The position numbers and the translations under genes are program-made. From positions 620,001 to 684,000 of the forward strand of contig NZ_FNFL01000001.1 in NCBI RefSeq assembly GCF_900101125.1: 64,000 bases of DNA, read 5' to 3'. Shown piece after piece: positions 30,404-39,411 of the stretch (its first letter is position 1; each line of letters opens with the position of its first letter). Below the pieces are notes generated by a model that saw only the letters and a program-made list of their open reading frames with translations, was not told where the DNA came from and ran no database searches. This DNA comes from Sediminibacillus albus. GTDB lineage: Bacteria > Bacillota > Bacilli > Bacillales > Amphibacillaceae.

Positions 30404-31816
30404 TCAGCTAGTTCCTAAGTGGAAGAAACGATCCAGCACGGCAGGCGTTTCCTCCTCTGAAACCGTTCGAAAGTCAATGAGCACTTGTTCATCCTTAATT
30501 CTAGCAACAATTGCAGGTGTACCAAGGCGCAGTTTTTCCGCTATTTGCTGAGCAGTTAGCTGTTTATGACTGACTGCTGCTGCATACGTTGCCAGCTCCA
30601 CATCAGGCATCGTGCCACCGCCGATTTGTGATGTGGTCTCCACCAATCGGCATGAAAATGGCTCAGGAGAACGCTGCAATTCTTTCATAAAGGCTGCAGC
30701 CTGCATTTTAATCGCTTCAGGAGCTTTGATAATATCCCTAACGGCAGGCAGCTCGGCCGCTGCTTCTTCCCCCATGGCATATGTCTGCAATGTTTTTTCT
30801 AATCCTGCCAACGTCATTTTATCAATACGAAGCACTCGCGCCAGCTGATGTTTCTTCAAGCGGTCAATCAAATATTTTTTACCAACGATAATACCCGCCT
30901 GCGGTCCGCCAAGCAGCTTATCACCACTGAAAGACACGATGTCGGCGCCATCGTCAATAACCTCCCTTACCAACGGCTCCTCCCCGATGCCCTGTCGTTT
31001 AAAATCATATAACGAACCGCTGCCTAGATCTTCATAAAACACCAAATTTTTATGCTGTTTTTTTAGGTCAGCCAATTCTTCCGTTTCGACCGATTGGGTA
31101 AAGCCAATTGTTTTAAAGTTGCTCGTATGTACCTTCAATACCATAGCTGTATCTTCCGTGATGGCCTGCTGATAATCATACACATGTGTTTTATTGGTAG
31201 TGCCTACTTCAACAAGCCGGGCCCCGCTTTCTTCCATGATCGATGACACACGAAAAGATCCGCCGATTTCCACAAGCTGCCCTCTCGATACGATGACCTC
31301 CCGTTCCTTCGCCAGTGCCCTTAACACTAGATACACGGCAGCGGCGTTGTTATTAACTACCATCGCTGCCTCGGCGCCTGTTACCTTTGTTAGTAGATCC
31401 TCGATGATTTCATGCCGGGAACCGCGCTTCCCTTCGCTTAAGTTATATTCCAAATTCGAATAACTGCCAGCAGACTGGACAACATGCTCGATTGCTTGCT
31501 TACTTAACCTGGCCCTCCCTAAGTTCGTGTGTAAAACCGTACCTGTACCATTTATAACTTGCCGCAGCCGTTCTTTTCTAAATTGAACGAGCTTTGATTC
31601 CGATTGTTGCCAAACATAATCCATAAAAGACAAATCAGGCTGGTTTTTCACTGGATTATCTCCGTTTAATAACCGGCTGCGCAAAGCGCCCAATTCTTCC
31701 TTGATAGTATTGGTCACTTCCTGTTCAGGTACTCTAGTTAAGTCAGCAACCTTTTGAAACCTGCTGCTCTTCTGGAATTCATGGACTGGCGGGAGTTCCC
31801 GCAGCAAATGTTTCAT
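30404..31816 (-). CDS. selA: L-seryl-tRNA(Sec) selenium transferase
   Basis: A 470-aa fold-type I PLP enzyme that converts Ser-tRNA-Sec to Sec-tRNA-Sec with selenophosphate. RLRQVINGTGTVLHTNLGRA, NNNAAAVYLVL and the PLP lysine in SFSGDKLLGGPQAGII are typical. The ATG at 31816 follows TTGGAGG; a TTG five codons upstream is part of the ribosome binding site. It lies downstream of selB and selW on the same strand, but a terminator and a TATAAT (31865-31860) between selW and selA suggest its own promoter. Confidence 0.96.
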   Translation of the reverse strand: MKHLLRELPPVHEFQKSSRFQKVADLTRVPEQEVTNTIKEELGALRSRLLNGDNPVKNQPDLSFMDYVWQQSESKLVQFRKERLRQVINGTGTVLHTNLGRARLSKQAIEHVVQSAGSYSNLEYNLSEGKRGSRHEIIEDLLTKVTGAEAAMVVNNNAAAVYLVLRALAKEREVIVSRGQLVEIGGSFRVSSIMEESGARLVEVGTTNKTHVYDYQQAITEDTAMVLKVHTSNFKTIGFTQSVETEELADLKKQHKNLVFYEDLGSGSLYDFKRQGIGEEPLVREVIDDGADIVSFSGDKLLGGPQAGIIVGKKYLIDRLKKHQLARVLRIDKMTLAGLEKTLQTYAMGEEAAAELPAVRDIIKAPEAIKMQAAAFMKELQRSPEPFSCRLVETTSQIGGGTMPDVELATYAAAVSHKQLTAQQIAEKLRLGTPAIVARIKDEQVLIDFRTVSEEETPAVLDRFFHLGTS

Positions 31817-31859
31817 TTTTTCGTCCTCCAATTAAAAGCTGAATACTTTATCTAGCTTC

Positions 31860-31865
31860 ATTATA
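31860..31865 (-). promoter_or_regulatory. -10 element for selA
   Basis: A perfect TATAAT about 44 bp upstream of the selA start. The best -35 is weak (TTGGGA at 19 bp). It supports separate transcription of selA after the selW terminator. Confidence 0.4.
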
Positions 31866-31921
31866 GCCTTAACTTGTATCATTTTCCCAAAAGTATTTTC
31901 TTGTTCTATTGCCAAAGATAT

Positions 31922-31956
31922 AAAAAAGAAGCGATTCTTCTGAAAATCGCTTCTTG
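31922..31956 (-). terminator. Strong terminator after selW-like gene
   Basis: Minus strand: AAGAAGCGATT and AATCGCTTCTT form a perfect 11-bp stem with an 8-nt loop, followed by TTTTAT. Separates the SelW-like gene from selA. Confidence 0.85.
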
Positions 31957-31965
31957 CCATGCTGC

Positions 31966-32205
31966 TTACTTGATGGCTTTCATTTCATTAATGATCGCCT
32001 CGACTTCCGGATATTCGCCAGTTTCCAGTTTCGAGTAAACTTTTCGGCCATTTATAGTTAATTCAAATGCCCCGCCAGAACTTGGGATTAGTTCCAAAGA
32101 AGTGATTGCAGATCGAAAGTGATTAAATAACTGTTCCGCAAAACTTGCGGCTTTAGGTGCGTAGTTTCACTGCATGCAAAACTCTATAGTTACTTGATAT
32201 TTCAT
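31966..32205 (-). CDS. selW: SelW/Rdx-family selenoprotein (CxxU)
   Basis: A 79-aa thioredoxin-fold Rdx protein (SelT/SelW/SelH type), with TGA at codon 13 (32169-32167) read as Sec. The redox motif is C10-M-Q-U13 in IEFCMQ-U-NYAPKAA. The rest (SSGGAFELTINGRKVYSK) fits the SelW family, whose Cys form has CxxC here. The ATG has GGGAGGA upstream. A SECIS-like hairpin follows the UGA. It sits between selB and selA. Such proteins are small thiol/selenol oxidoreductases of uncertain partner. Standard gene calling would miss it, since neither half is long. Confidence 0.88.
32136..32150 (-). promoter_or_regulatory. SECIS hairpin in selW
   Basis: CCGCAA and TTGCGG form a perfect 6-bp stem with the loop GTT, which begins 23 nt after the TGA. 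Distance and a G at loop position 1 fit the bacterial SECIS pattern. Confidence 0.75.
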
Positions 32206-32295
32206 ACGTTTCGGTTCCTCCCTTTTTCTTTTATCGTTAATCTTATTGTACAAAATGCCGTCAGCGAATCAAAAGATTCAGCTTCTGATGATTGC

Positions 32296-34188
32296 TTACT
32301 GCCAGCGCCGTTTGTTATCCTCCCGTTCGGTCAGCCTCCATTGGTCCAACAGCTCCAAAAGCGGAATCATGTACTTTCGGGAAACCTTCCAAATCTCTTT
32401 AGCTTCTTTTAAATCAAATGTTACCCCGGTTTGTTCCTTTAACAGATGGACTGCATGCTCTATCGAAGAACGATGCACAATCATTTCTTCAGTTAATTTG
32501 TAAGCTTGCTCACTCTGAAGCAAATAATTTTTCAGTTCAGCTGCCATATCTTCTGGTACAGGGGCACCTGTGAAATACTCCTCCCATTTTTTCACAGCTA
32601 ATCCATCTTGTCTTAAATGGCTGATGATTTCCTGCAAACGGTTTTCCCACCTAGGCGGCAGGTGCGGTAGAAATTCTGCTGCAGTAATAAATTGGCCGTC
32701 CTGGCGTAATTTCCCCTGCTTTATTAATGTTTCAATCACAAACTCAACAAATGATTTGGAAAAATAGGTAATCAGATTCTGGCGTAATTCTGCTTTATTT
32801 ACACCTGCCCTCATTGGGTACTGCTGATGGATCTCCTCCAATCGGGAGAGAAGCAGGGCGGATGCTTTGTTAACCATCGAGACAAGCGTATATTTTTCAC
32901 TGTCTGTTGCTATAATTCTATCAGATACTCCCGCACTCCTTAGTACTTCATCCACTTCTGCTCCATCCAAAGAAGTTAGTTGGATTAGTTGTGTGCGATT
33001 TAGCAAGATGTGCTCCTCGAGCGCATGGACGACTAAATCTTCCGGAGTGCCTTCCATTTTTTTCTGAAGCATCGCGACCGTACTTTCGCCGAATCGATAT
33101 TTTTCTCCTTTAGGATCGATCACCCAGCCACCCCCAATGGTTTCTGCCGGTGTCGGCCTCCGGATAATAAACTTATCCCCACGCCGGACAACTATTTCGT
33201 TATCCAGCCTGATTTGGCAAAGTATCTCTTCCCCGGACTCCTGTACTTCATTTCGGTCAAAAAAGACAATCTTACCCATGACTTCTGATGTGCCGACATG
33301 CAGTTTTACCGGTGTGCGTTGTTTCACTGGGTAACGGATTCCCTCAACCAGGCGGACAGCAACATCGATTGTCTTCGTAACAAGAAAGTGGTCAGAGGCT
33401 ACCAGTACATCTCCCCTGTTCATTTCCGCGCGGTCGATTCCGGTAAGATTAACTGCCGTCCGCTGGCCTGCCCGTGCTTCTTCGATATCTTTATGATGGA
33501 CTTGGATATTCCGTGCTCTTACGCTTTTTCCTGAAGGAAGTACGGTCAGCTGCGTTCCTTTTCGGACGATTCCTTCATAGATAGTGCCCCGAACAATGGT
33601 GCCCTGTCCTTGCACAGTAAAAACCTGGTCAATCGGCAGCCGAAAAGAGCCAAACCGATCCCGGAATTCTACATCCTTCAAAGCGGTAAATATTGCCTCC
33701 CGCAGCTGCTCGACGCCTTTTCCGGAAATGCTATCGACAAAATGCATCTCAGCATCGGCAAATATCGATTCGGATAACGCTTCCTTGATATCCATTCCAA
33801 CCAATTCCTGCAATTCTCCGTCAACACGGCCAATTTTCGTCACAGCTACAATACATCGCTTCACACCGAGAAATTGCAAGATTTCCAGATGTTCCCGGGT
33901 CTGCGGCATGACACCCTCATCTGCAGCTACCACTAATACAACTAAGTCTATCCCCGCCACACCAGCAATCATCTGTCTTATGAACCGCTCATGTCCCGGG
34001 ACATCTATAATCGAGATGTGGGTGCCATCATTCGTATGTAAAGGGGCATAGCCAGCTTCGATGGAAATATTCCTTTCTTTTTCTTCCTTTAAGCGATCGG
34101 TATCAACATTGGTTAAAGCCTTCGTCAATGTAGTTTTGCCATGGTCGATATGCCCGGCCATACCGATCGTATAATAGGCTGCATCCAT
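32296..34188 (-). CDS. selB: Selenocysteine-specific elongation factor SelB
   Basis: A 630-aa GTPase that brings Sec-tRNA-Sec to UGA codons bearing a SECIS. G1 GHIDHGKTTL, G3 DVPGHERFI and the TKIGRVD region (G4) are present at the N-terminus. EF-Tu-like domains II-III and IV follow, then C-terminal winged helices (about 380-630) that bind the SECIS hairpin. The ATG at 34188 follows AGGTGAGGGGA. It is the first gene of a selB-selW unit pointing away from the tRNA-Sec. Confidence 0.96.
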   Translation of the reverse strand: MDAAYYTIGMAGHIDHGKTTLTKALTNVDTDRLKEEKERNISIEAGYAPLHTNDGTHISIIDVPGHERFIRQMIAGVAGIDLVVLVVAADEGVMPQTREHLEILQFLGVKRCIVAVTKIGRVDGELQELVGMDIKEALSESIFADAEMHFVDSISGKGVEQLREAIFTALKDVEFRDRFGSFRLPIDQVFTVQGQGTIVRGTIYEGIVRKGTQLTVLPSGKSVRARNIQVHHKDIEEARAGQRTAVNLTGIDRAEMNRGDVLVASDHFLVTKTIDVAVRLVEGIRYPVKQRTPVKLHVGTSEVMGKIVFFDRNEVQESGEEILCQIRLDNEIVVRRGDKFIIRRPTPAETIGGGWVIDPKGEKYRFGESTVAMLQKKMEGTPEDLVVHALEEHILLNRTQLIQLTSLDGAEVDEVLRSAGVSDRIIATDSEKYTLVSMVNKASALLLSRLEEIHQQYPMRAGVNKAELRQNLITYFSKSFVEFVIETLIKQGKLRQDGQFITAAEFLPHLPPRWENRLQEIISHLRQDGLAVKKWEEYFTGAPVPEDMAAELKNYLLQSEQAYKLTEEMIVHRSSIEHAVHLLKEQTGVTFDLKEAKEIWKVSRKYMIPLLELLDQWRLTEREDNKRRWQ

Positions 34189-34264
34189 TCCCCTCACCTG
34201 CTTTCTGCAATACTGATACTACTACTTTAATCATAGGCCGTCCCTGTTTCAAGCAAGAAGAATC

Positions 34265-34312
34265 AAACAGGAGGGACAGTCCGTCTAGTCCTGCTGGCTG
34301 CCCCTCCCTGTT
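34265..34312 (-). terminator. Probable terminator of the YfhD-like gene
   Basis: Minus strand: AACAGGGAGGGG and the later TCCCTCCTGTTT can pair, followed by a short T-poor tail. Immediately after the 50-aa gene and before selB. Confidence 0.4.
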
Positions 34313-34465
34313 TTATTTCTCTTCTTCTTCAGCTATTCCAAATTGTACTTTCGGGTTATTAGACATTTCCATATCAACGCCGACTCGGTCTTTTTCATAA
34401 GATGGCGTTTGCGGCAATTTCGCTTTATTTTTACCTTTGGATTGATGGTGTTCATCTCTTCCCAT
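34313..34465 (-). CDS. YfhD-like small protein
   Basis: A 50-aa protein beginning MGRDEHHQSKGKNKAKLPQTP, which resembles the start of Bacillus YfhD-family proteins (MGR... LPQTP). Very polar with an acidic C-terminus (GIAEEEEK). GGTGGAG precedes the ATG. YfhD proteins are small, often spore-associated proteins of unknown function. Family assignment is by the N-terminal motif only. Confidence 0.55.
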   Translation of the reverse strand: MGRDEHHQSKGKNKAKLPQTPSYEKDRVGVDMEMSNNPKVQFGIAEEEEK

Positions 34466-34613
34466 ATCTCCACCTCTTTTCTATACAGTGTCCCATATAG
34501 TATTAGGCAGCAGACCAATTCCCATGTAAGTTGGCAAAATCTACTGAAACGCCATACTTGCTTCTCCGATTGAAACGTTATAAACTATGTGAAGTCCGGT
34601 TATACTTTCCGAT

Positions 34614-34710
34614 GGGGCTGGATGGGTGACTGGTGTCCCCCTGGGTCTTCAAAACCCTGAGGGAGGCGCGTGCCGTCTCCGGTGGGTTCGATTCCCACAC
34701 AGTCCCGCCA
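34614..34710 (+). tRNA. selC: tRNA-Sec (UCA), copy 1
   Basis: A 97-nt gene with anticodon TCA in the loop CTTCAAA, a 5-bp T-stem (GTGGG/CCCAC around TTCGATT) and encoded CCA. It has a long variable arm (GGAGGCG / CGTCTCC, loop CGTGC, 34662-34680). The acceptor stem pairs GGGGCTG with CAGTCCC. It is 426 bp upstream of and divergent from selB, and 160 bp upstream of an integrase, so its 3' end is a likely attachment site. Confidence 0.95.
34681..34710. other. Putative left attachment site (tRNA-Sec 3' end)
   Basis: The last 30 bases of this tRNA-Sec are identical to 43241-43270. With the integrase gene just downstream, the pair is the most likely attL/attR of the 34.7-43.3 kb island. The exact crossover within the repeat cannot be fixed, because the 5' 48 nt of the two tRNAs are also identical. 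Confidence 0.5.
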
Positions 34711-34869
34711 AATCAACGATTATACCACATGGGATATATTAACTACCCAATGGTTTCTAGGCTGATTTAAGCCAGACCATAGCAGACCTCTATTGGTGAC
34801 CACTTGGGGGAATTGCTATAAAATGTTCTCTTTTTGTCCTTCTATTATAAATAATAGGAGGATTTTGTT

Positions 34870-35847
34870 ATGGGTGAAAATGTAAATAAAACAGTAAGAA
34901 AATTCGCTAGAAGTACATCAATAAAGAGAAAGACAATTAATGACAGAAATACTGCTACTTTAAATCAAATGTTCGAACAGTTTATGGGTTACAAGGAAAC
35001 GGAGGGACTTACTGACACCACCCTTCAAGACTATCATAAACACTTTAGGTATTTATTAGAGTACACAAACGGTGACCTCCCGAAGGATGAACTTTCTCTT
35101 GAATTATTCCGTGGATTTATCGGTTATATGCTCCATGAAAAAAACTTATCTCCTGTGACAGCTAATGTCCGTATAAGAACTATGCGTGCTTTTGTAAGAC
35201 ATTGCTTCTTAGAGGGATGGATAGAAGAACCTATACATGAGCGTTTTAAACCCGTGAAAACGCATGAAGATACATTAGAGTCATTTACTCCTAATGAAAT
35301 AAAGGCTCTTATAGGCGCTGTTGATGATTCAACATTCAGAGGATTTCGTGACCTAGTAGTGATTTACGTATTACTAGATACCATGATTCGATGTACGGAA
35401 CTGATACAAATTAAAAGAGAAAATGTTGATTTAAAAACTGGATTTATCCAGTTAGAACCTAGCGGAACAAAGACAAAAAAAGCCAGACTAGTTCCGCTCT
35501 CAACAAGAACTGTAAGAATTTTAGATGAATACATGACTGAAACATTTGATTTTCACTCAGAAATGTTGTTTGTCACATACGAAGGGAAACCTTTAGCTGA
35601 TAATACTGTTAGAAAAAACCTTCAAGAATGGGGGAAAAAAGCTAATATCCAACATAAGCGTGTTTCTCCGCATACATTCAGACATACTGGAGCATTATTT
35701 TATGTTATGAATGGCGGTGACCCTTTTAGTTTACAAAAAATACTTGGACATACTGACATGTCTATGGTCAGAAAATATATACAAATGACTAATACTGATA
35801 TAAAGGCCCAACATAATCAGTTTTCTCCAATAAGTGCCATATTCTAA
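34870..35847 (+). CDS. Tyrosine recombinase / integrase
   Basis: A 325-aa protein. N-terminal core-binding domain (about 28-125) and C-terminal catalytic domain (about 140-320). Candidate catalytic residues are Arg in DTMIRCTELIQI, HTFRH (HxxR), the His of ILGHTDMSM and the Tyr of VRKYIQM. It is XerC/D-like in size. AGGAGG precedes the ATG. It abuts tRNA-Sec copy 1 and probably integrated the island there. Confidence 0.92.
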   Translation: MGENVNKTVRKFARSTSIKRKTINDRNTATLNQMFEQFMGYKETEGLTDTTLQDYHKHFRYLLEYTNGDLPKDELSLELFRGFIGYMLHEKNLSPVTANVRIRTMRAFVRHCFLEGWIEEPIHERFKPVKTHEDTLESFTPNEIKALIGAVDDSTFRGFRDLVVIYVLLDTMIRCTELIQIKRENVDLKTGFIQLEPSGTKTKKARLVPLSTRTVRILDEYMTETFDFHSEMLFVTYEGKPLADNTVRKNLQEWGKKANIQHKRVSPHTFRHTGALFYVMNGGDPFSLQKILGHTDMSMVRKYIQMTNTDIKAQHNQFSPISAIF

Positions 35848-35850
35848 TAG

Positions 35851-35884
35851 AAAAAGACTGCTTTAATTTAAGCAGTCTTTTTTC
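35851..35884. terminator. Terminator between integrase and hsdS
   Basis: AAAAAGACTGCTT and AAGCAGTCTTTTT pair around TTAATTT with T-runs on both strands. Shared by the convergent genes. Confidence 0.85.
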
Positions 35885-35896
35885 TTTATCAATTTT

Positions 35897-37306
35897 TTAA
35901 GAATTACCTTCGATGTAATGAAAAGCAGATTCTTCTCCTTCTTCAATGGCTATTTCCACACCCTTAATTGCTGTATCAATTAATTTGTCAGCCTGACTCA
36001 TTAGCTCAGCACTTTCTCGTGCCATATCAGCTAAATTTTTTTGAGCAGCAACATCAACAATAGGGATTAACACATTTTTTATCTCTTCTATTCTCCAATG
36101 CAATATTATAGAACCTCCTGCATCCCTTTCTGCCTGCATTTGAACAATAGGTGAATTTAAAACTAGATTCAAATATTCAGGAATTACTTGCTGATTAGGT
36201 TTTATGTTGAGGTGCAGTACAGCCCCTGATGTAATCATATCTAAATTCTCTCGAAGTAAGTGTGCAATTCCTACACTTCCATCTTTTGTGAATAGTATAG
36301 TCTCTTTACTAGGTTTTAGTTTTTCAATAAGTTCTTTGTTTTCATAACAAAATTCTTCAGTAAGTTTTTTTTCAGGCTCACCGATTCTAAATTTATCAAA
36401 GTCTGAAACTCTTAAGAAAGGCAAACCATCACTATTCTCAGAGTAATTTTCTGTACCTGGTTCAATAGATTTTTTGATAGTTACCAAGTTGTCTAATGTT
36501 TCGTAATTTTGTGCATAAATATGTTCAATCAAATGGTCAAATTTTGGTTGGTAATATTCCGCATCTAATCGCCCTGATGTAAGAAAGGATTCTTGAAAGC
36601 TTTTCTCATTGATTCCATTTTCATTTGGTACAAAATTTTCAAGATTAATTTCCGCCAAGAAATTTTCATTAACTTTTTCATATAGCATTTTTGAGTTCTC
36701 AAATTTTTCAGAAGCGAGTTGTATTAAACTACTTATTCTCTTCTGAAGCTCCGGGCTTACAATCGGTACATAAATTTGGTCCATATCTTCCAAAATTAAA
36801 CCCATTTGAACCGCTCCACGCACAAACTTTTTAATTTGGTTTTGACCATAACGAGTTTTTAAGAAAACCGCTAAATAAAACCCTTCAACTGTTTGTGGTC
36901 TTAAAATTGCTAGTTTGCAATTACATGTAGCAGGTGCTTCTGTACTTACTAATGAAACACCACCAATTGTTCCTACTATTGATAGTAGAACATCTCCTTT
37001 AACTAAATGCGAACGTTTCATTTGCGGAACCTTATAAGTTAATTCATCTATACAAACTGGTGAAGATTGCTCAATAAAGAAATTATGAATATCTTGTCCT
37101 CTATAATAAGGAATGCCTGTATCGGTAAACTTGTCACTTATACTCATATGATTTCCGTCAGATACTTTTGCCACTTCTGTTAACTTTAAAGTTTCAAATT
37201 TATCTAAAACATCTAATACTTTGTAGTTTTCTTTACTATAGAACTCAGAATCTATCCTTAAAGTTCTTTCGAGATTAGATTTATAAACAACATTAATTTC
37301 AAGCAC
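35897..37306 (-). CDS. hsdS: Restriction-modification specificity (S) subunit
   Basis: A 469-aa protein with two target-recognition domains (about 20-215 and 240-440) and helical spacers. PYYRGQDIHN and LPFLRVSDFDKFRIGE are typical S-subunit motifs at each TRD, and ARESAELMSQADKLIDTAIKG is the distal spacer. It sets the DNA sequence recognised by the fused nuclease-methylase encoded just upstream in the same operon. Confidence 0.88.
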   Translation of the reverse strand: MLEINVVYKSNLERTLRIDSEFYSKENYKVLDVLDKFETLKLTEVAKVSDGNHMSISDKFTDTGIPYYRGQDIHNFFIEQSSPVCIDELTYKVPQMKRSHLVKGDVLLSIVGTIGGVSLVSTEAPATCNCKLAILRPQTVEGFYLAVFLKTRYGQNQIKKFVRGAVQMGLILEDMDQIYVPIVSPELQKRISSLIQLASEKFENSKMLYEKVNENFLAEINLENFVPNENGINEKSFQESFLTSGRLDAEYYQPKFDHLIEHIYAQNYETLDNLVTIKKSIEPGTENYSENSDGLPFLRVSDFDKFRIGEPEKKLTEEFCYENKELIEKLKPSKETILFTKDGSVGIAHLLRENLDMITSGAVLHLNIKPNQQVIPEYLNLVLNSPIVQMQAERDAGGSIILHWRIEEIKNVLIPIVDVAAQKNLADMARESAELMSQADKLIDTAIKGVEIAIEEGEESAFHYIEGNS

Positions 37307-37341
37307 CCCCCTCTGTTTAGTAATTATTCATTTTGGAGCTT

Positions 37342-39411
37342 TCATTTCGCAAATGAAAAACCTTCTCGTTTTGCAAAATCAGTAAAAGCTTCAGCAATTC
37401 CGTCTTGTGTCATCCCTTCATGGTTATATAAGTCATGTTTCACAATTAAGTGACCATGAGAATCTAATATATATTCATTTAAGTTTATCGGAGCACTATT
37501 ATAGATACCGGAAGGGTCAATGGCTTCTGAAGTGTCTTGTTCTTCTGATTCTACATAGTCAGGTAAATCTCTCTTTTTCAAGAAGATTTTTTCCCCACTG
37601 CTATCTTTGCTTTTTTCTTTCATGGTAGCAAAAAAGATTGGATAATCTTCAACTTTTGGACAAAGTTGGTCATCCCATTTTTGAACCAATAGAACACTTG
37701 TTTTTGTTCCTGTATGTGGCTTGAACACGTTGCCATGTAAACCCACTACTCCTAAAATTCTACAACGTTCTGCAAGGTATTCTCTAACTCTCTTGTCGCT
37801 ACTGTTATTAAATCTACCTTGAGGTAAGACAATTGCCATTCTTCCCCCTGGTTTGAGGAAATCTAAGTTTCTCTCAATAAACAAAAGGTCCCTTCCGACT
37901 TTTGATTGAGCTTTTTGATTTGGTTTCTTCCCTAATTCATACTTAGAAAGTATTCTACTCTCTTTAATATCTCCTGCAAAAGGCGGATTTGCCATTAGTA
38001 TATCGAATTTAAAATCTCTGTTACTATTACGATTAGCACGCAGTTTCTTTAGCTTTTTCCAACCTTCAAAATAGATATCTTGCCATGATTCTTCTTCTGT
38101 TTTTTCATCCCACCGCTCATAATCAAGTGTATTTAGATGGAGTACGTTGGTTTGTCCGTCTCCGGCAATTAGATTTAAAGTTCTACCTACACGAACTACT
38201 TTTTCATCAAAATCTATGGCAAACACTTTTTCTTTTACATAATCAACACAACGAGAGGGCTTTGTTTCTGAAGTGAATAAATGACTTTTATCAAGTCCTT
38301 CATCTTTCATAATTTGTTCCCAAACATAAAAAATAGAATGTACTGGGAAACCACAGCTTCCAGCAGCGGTATCAATAATAGTTTCTTCTTCTTGTGGGTT
38401 TAGCATTTGAACGCACATATCTATCACATATCGAGGAGTGAAGTATTGCCCTTTTTCCCCTTTACTACTTTTGTTTATTAAGTATTCAAAAGCTTCGTCA
38501 ATAACATCAAGGTTTGAGTTAAATAGTTTCACATCTTGAAGTGATGAAATACAAATAGATAAGTGAGATGGAGTTAAAATTATTCTCGAATCTTCAGGAA
38601 ATACCCCTTCCCATTTCTCTTTAGCATAATCAAATAACGTTTGTATCTTTGTTTTCAATTCTATTTCTGTATCACCATAATTTCTGAACTCTAATTTTCT
38701 ACTTTTATTCCGCCCGCTTTCCATTTCATCAAAAAGCTTTGTGAAAATAAGCTTAAAAAGCTCTTCAAAAACATCTACTCCTGCATTTGCTAGAACTTCA
38801 TCTTCCATTTCTAAAATTAAATCTTTTAATGATTTTCGTTCATTTACCAGTTTATCTCTGGCTACTAAATCATCTATAGTCCAACGTTCTTCTAAAATGT
38901 CAGATAACTTTTGGTCTGCTCTAGGAATACCGGGCAAATCTTCAAAATAATTAGGGTCCTTCCGGTGATAGTAAGAAACAGAATCGCCATTACTCCATAC
39001 TCCTATAGGGGCACCCGTTGCATTACAGTATGACTTTAATTGACCTTTCCCATCTTTAAGCTTAGGTTTTTTCACTTCAACGATAATGTAAGGTGCGGTG
39101 GTTCTTTCTCTATCAAAAATAACTATGTCTGCTCTCTTCTTTTCTCTTCCAAAATCCACCAGGTATTCTGCTTCCATTTTATCAATCGGATAATGGAAGT
39201 CTTGATTTAAAACTAAAATATAAAGTTGGCGAACAATTTCCTCTGGTGTAAGTTTCACATCTTTCTTTCTTACTAAACAATTGAAATAAAGAGCCATCTT
39301 CCCCCGAACTTTTTTTTCATATAAATTCTCTTCAATATAATTTATTTTGTCTTCACTAAACTGTGTAAGTTTGTAATTTGAGTCTTTTAAAATCTCGCCT
39401 AACTTCGACAT
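37342..39411 (-). CDS. Fused endonuclease-N6-adenine methyltransferase (BcgI-like A subunit)
   Basis: A 689-aa protein with two parts. The N-terminal HSDR_N-type nuclease domain (about 40-175) has RADIVIFD and IIVEVKKPK, fitting D...ExK. The C-terminal N6-adenine methyltransferase (about 225-620) has IIDTAAGSCGF (motif I) and ILMANPPFAG (motif IV). No helicase motor is encoded, unlike a true type I HsdR. A fused RM protein plus a separate S subunit is the design of type IIB BcgI-like systems. The ATG at 39411 is 7 nt after GGAG. Confidence 0.82.
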   Translation of the reverse strand: MSKLGEILKDSNYKLTQFSEDKINYIEENLYEKKVRGKMALYFNCLVRKKDVKLTPEEIVRQLYILVLNQDFHYPIDKMEAEYLVDFGREKKRADIVIFDRERTTAPYIIVEVKKPKLKDGKGQLKSYCNATGAPIGVWSNGDSVSYYHRKDPNYFEDLPGIPRADQKLSDILEERWTIDDLVARDKLVNERKSLKDLILEMEDEVLANAGVDVFEELFKLIFTKLFDEMESGRNKSRKLEFRNYGDTEIELKTKIQTLFDYAKEKWEGVFPEDSRIILTPSHLSICISSLQDVKLFNSNLDVIDEAFEYLINKSSKGEKGQYFTPRYVIDMCVQMLNPQEEETIIDTAAGSCGFPVHSIFYVWEQIMKDEGLDKSHLFTSETKPSRCVDYVKEKVFAIDFDEKVVRVGRTLNLIAGDGQTNVLHLNTLDYERWDEKTEEESWQDIYFEGWKKLKKLRANRNSNRDFKFDILMANPPFAGDIKESRILSKYELGKKPNQKAQSKVGRDLLFIERNLDFLKPGGRMAIVLPQGRFNNSSDKRVREYLAERCRILGVVGLHGNVFKPHTGTKTSVLLVQKWDDQLCPKVEDYPIFFATMKEKSKDSSGEKIFLKKRDLPDYVESEEQDTSEAIDPSGIYNSAPINLNEYILDSHGHLIVKHDLYNHEGMTQDGIAEAFTDFAKREGFSFAK

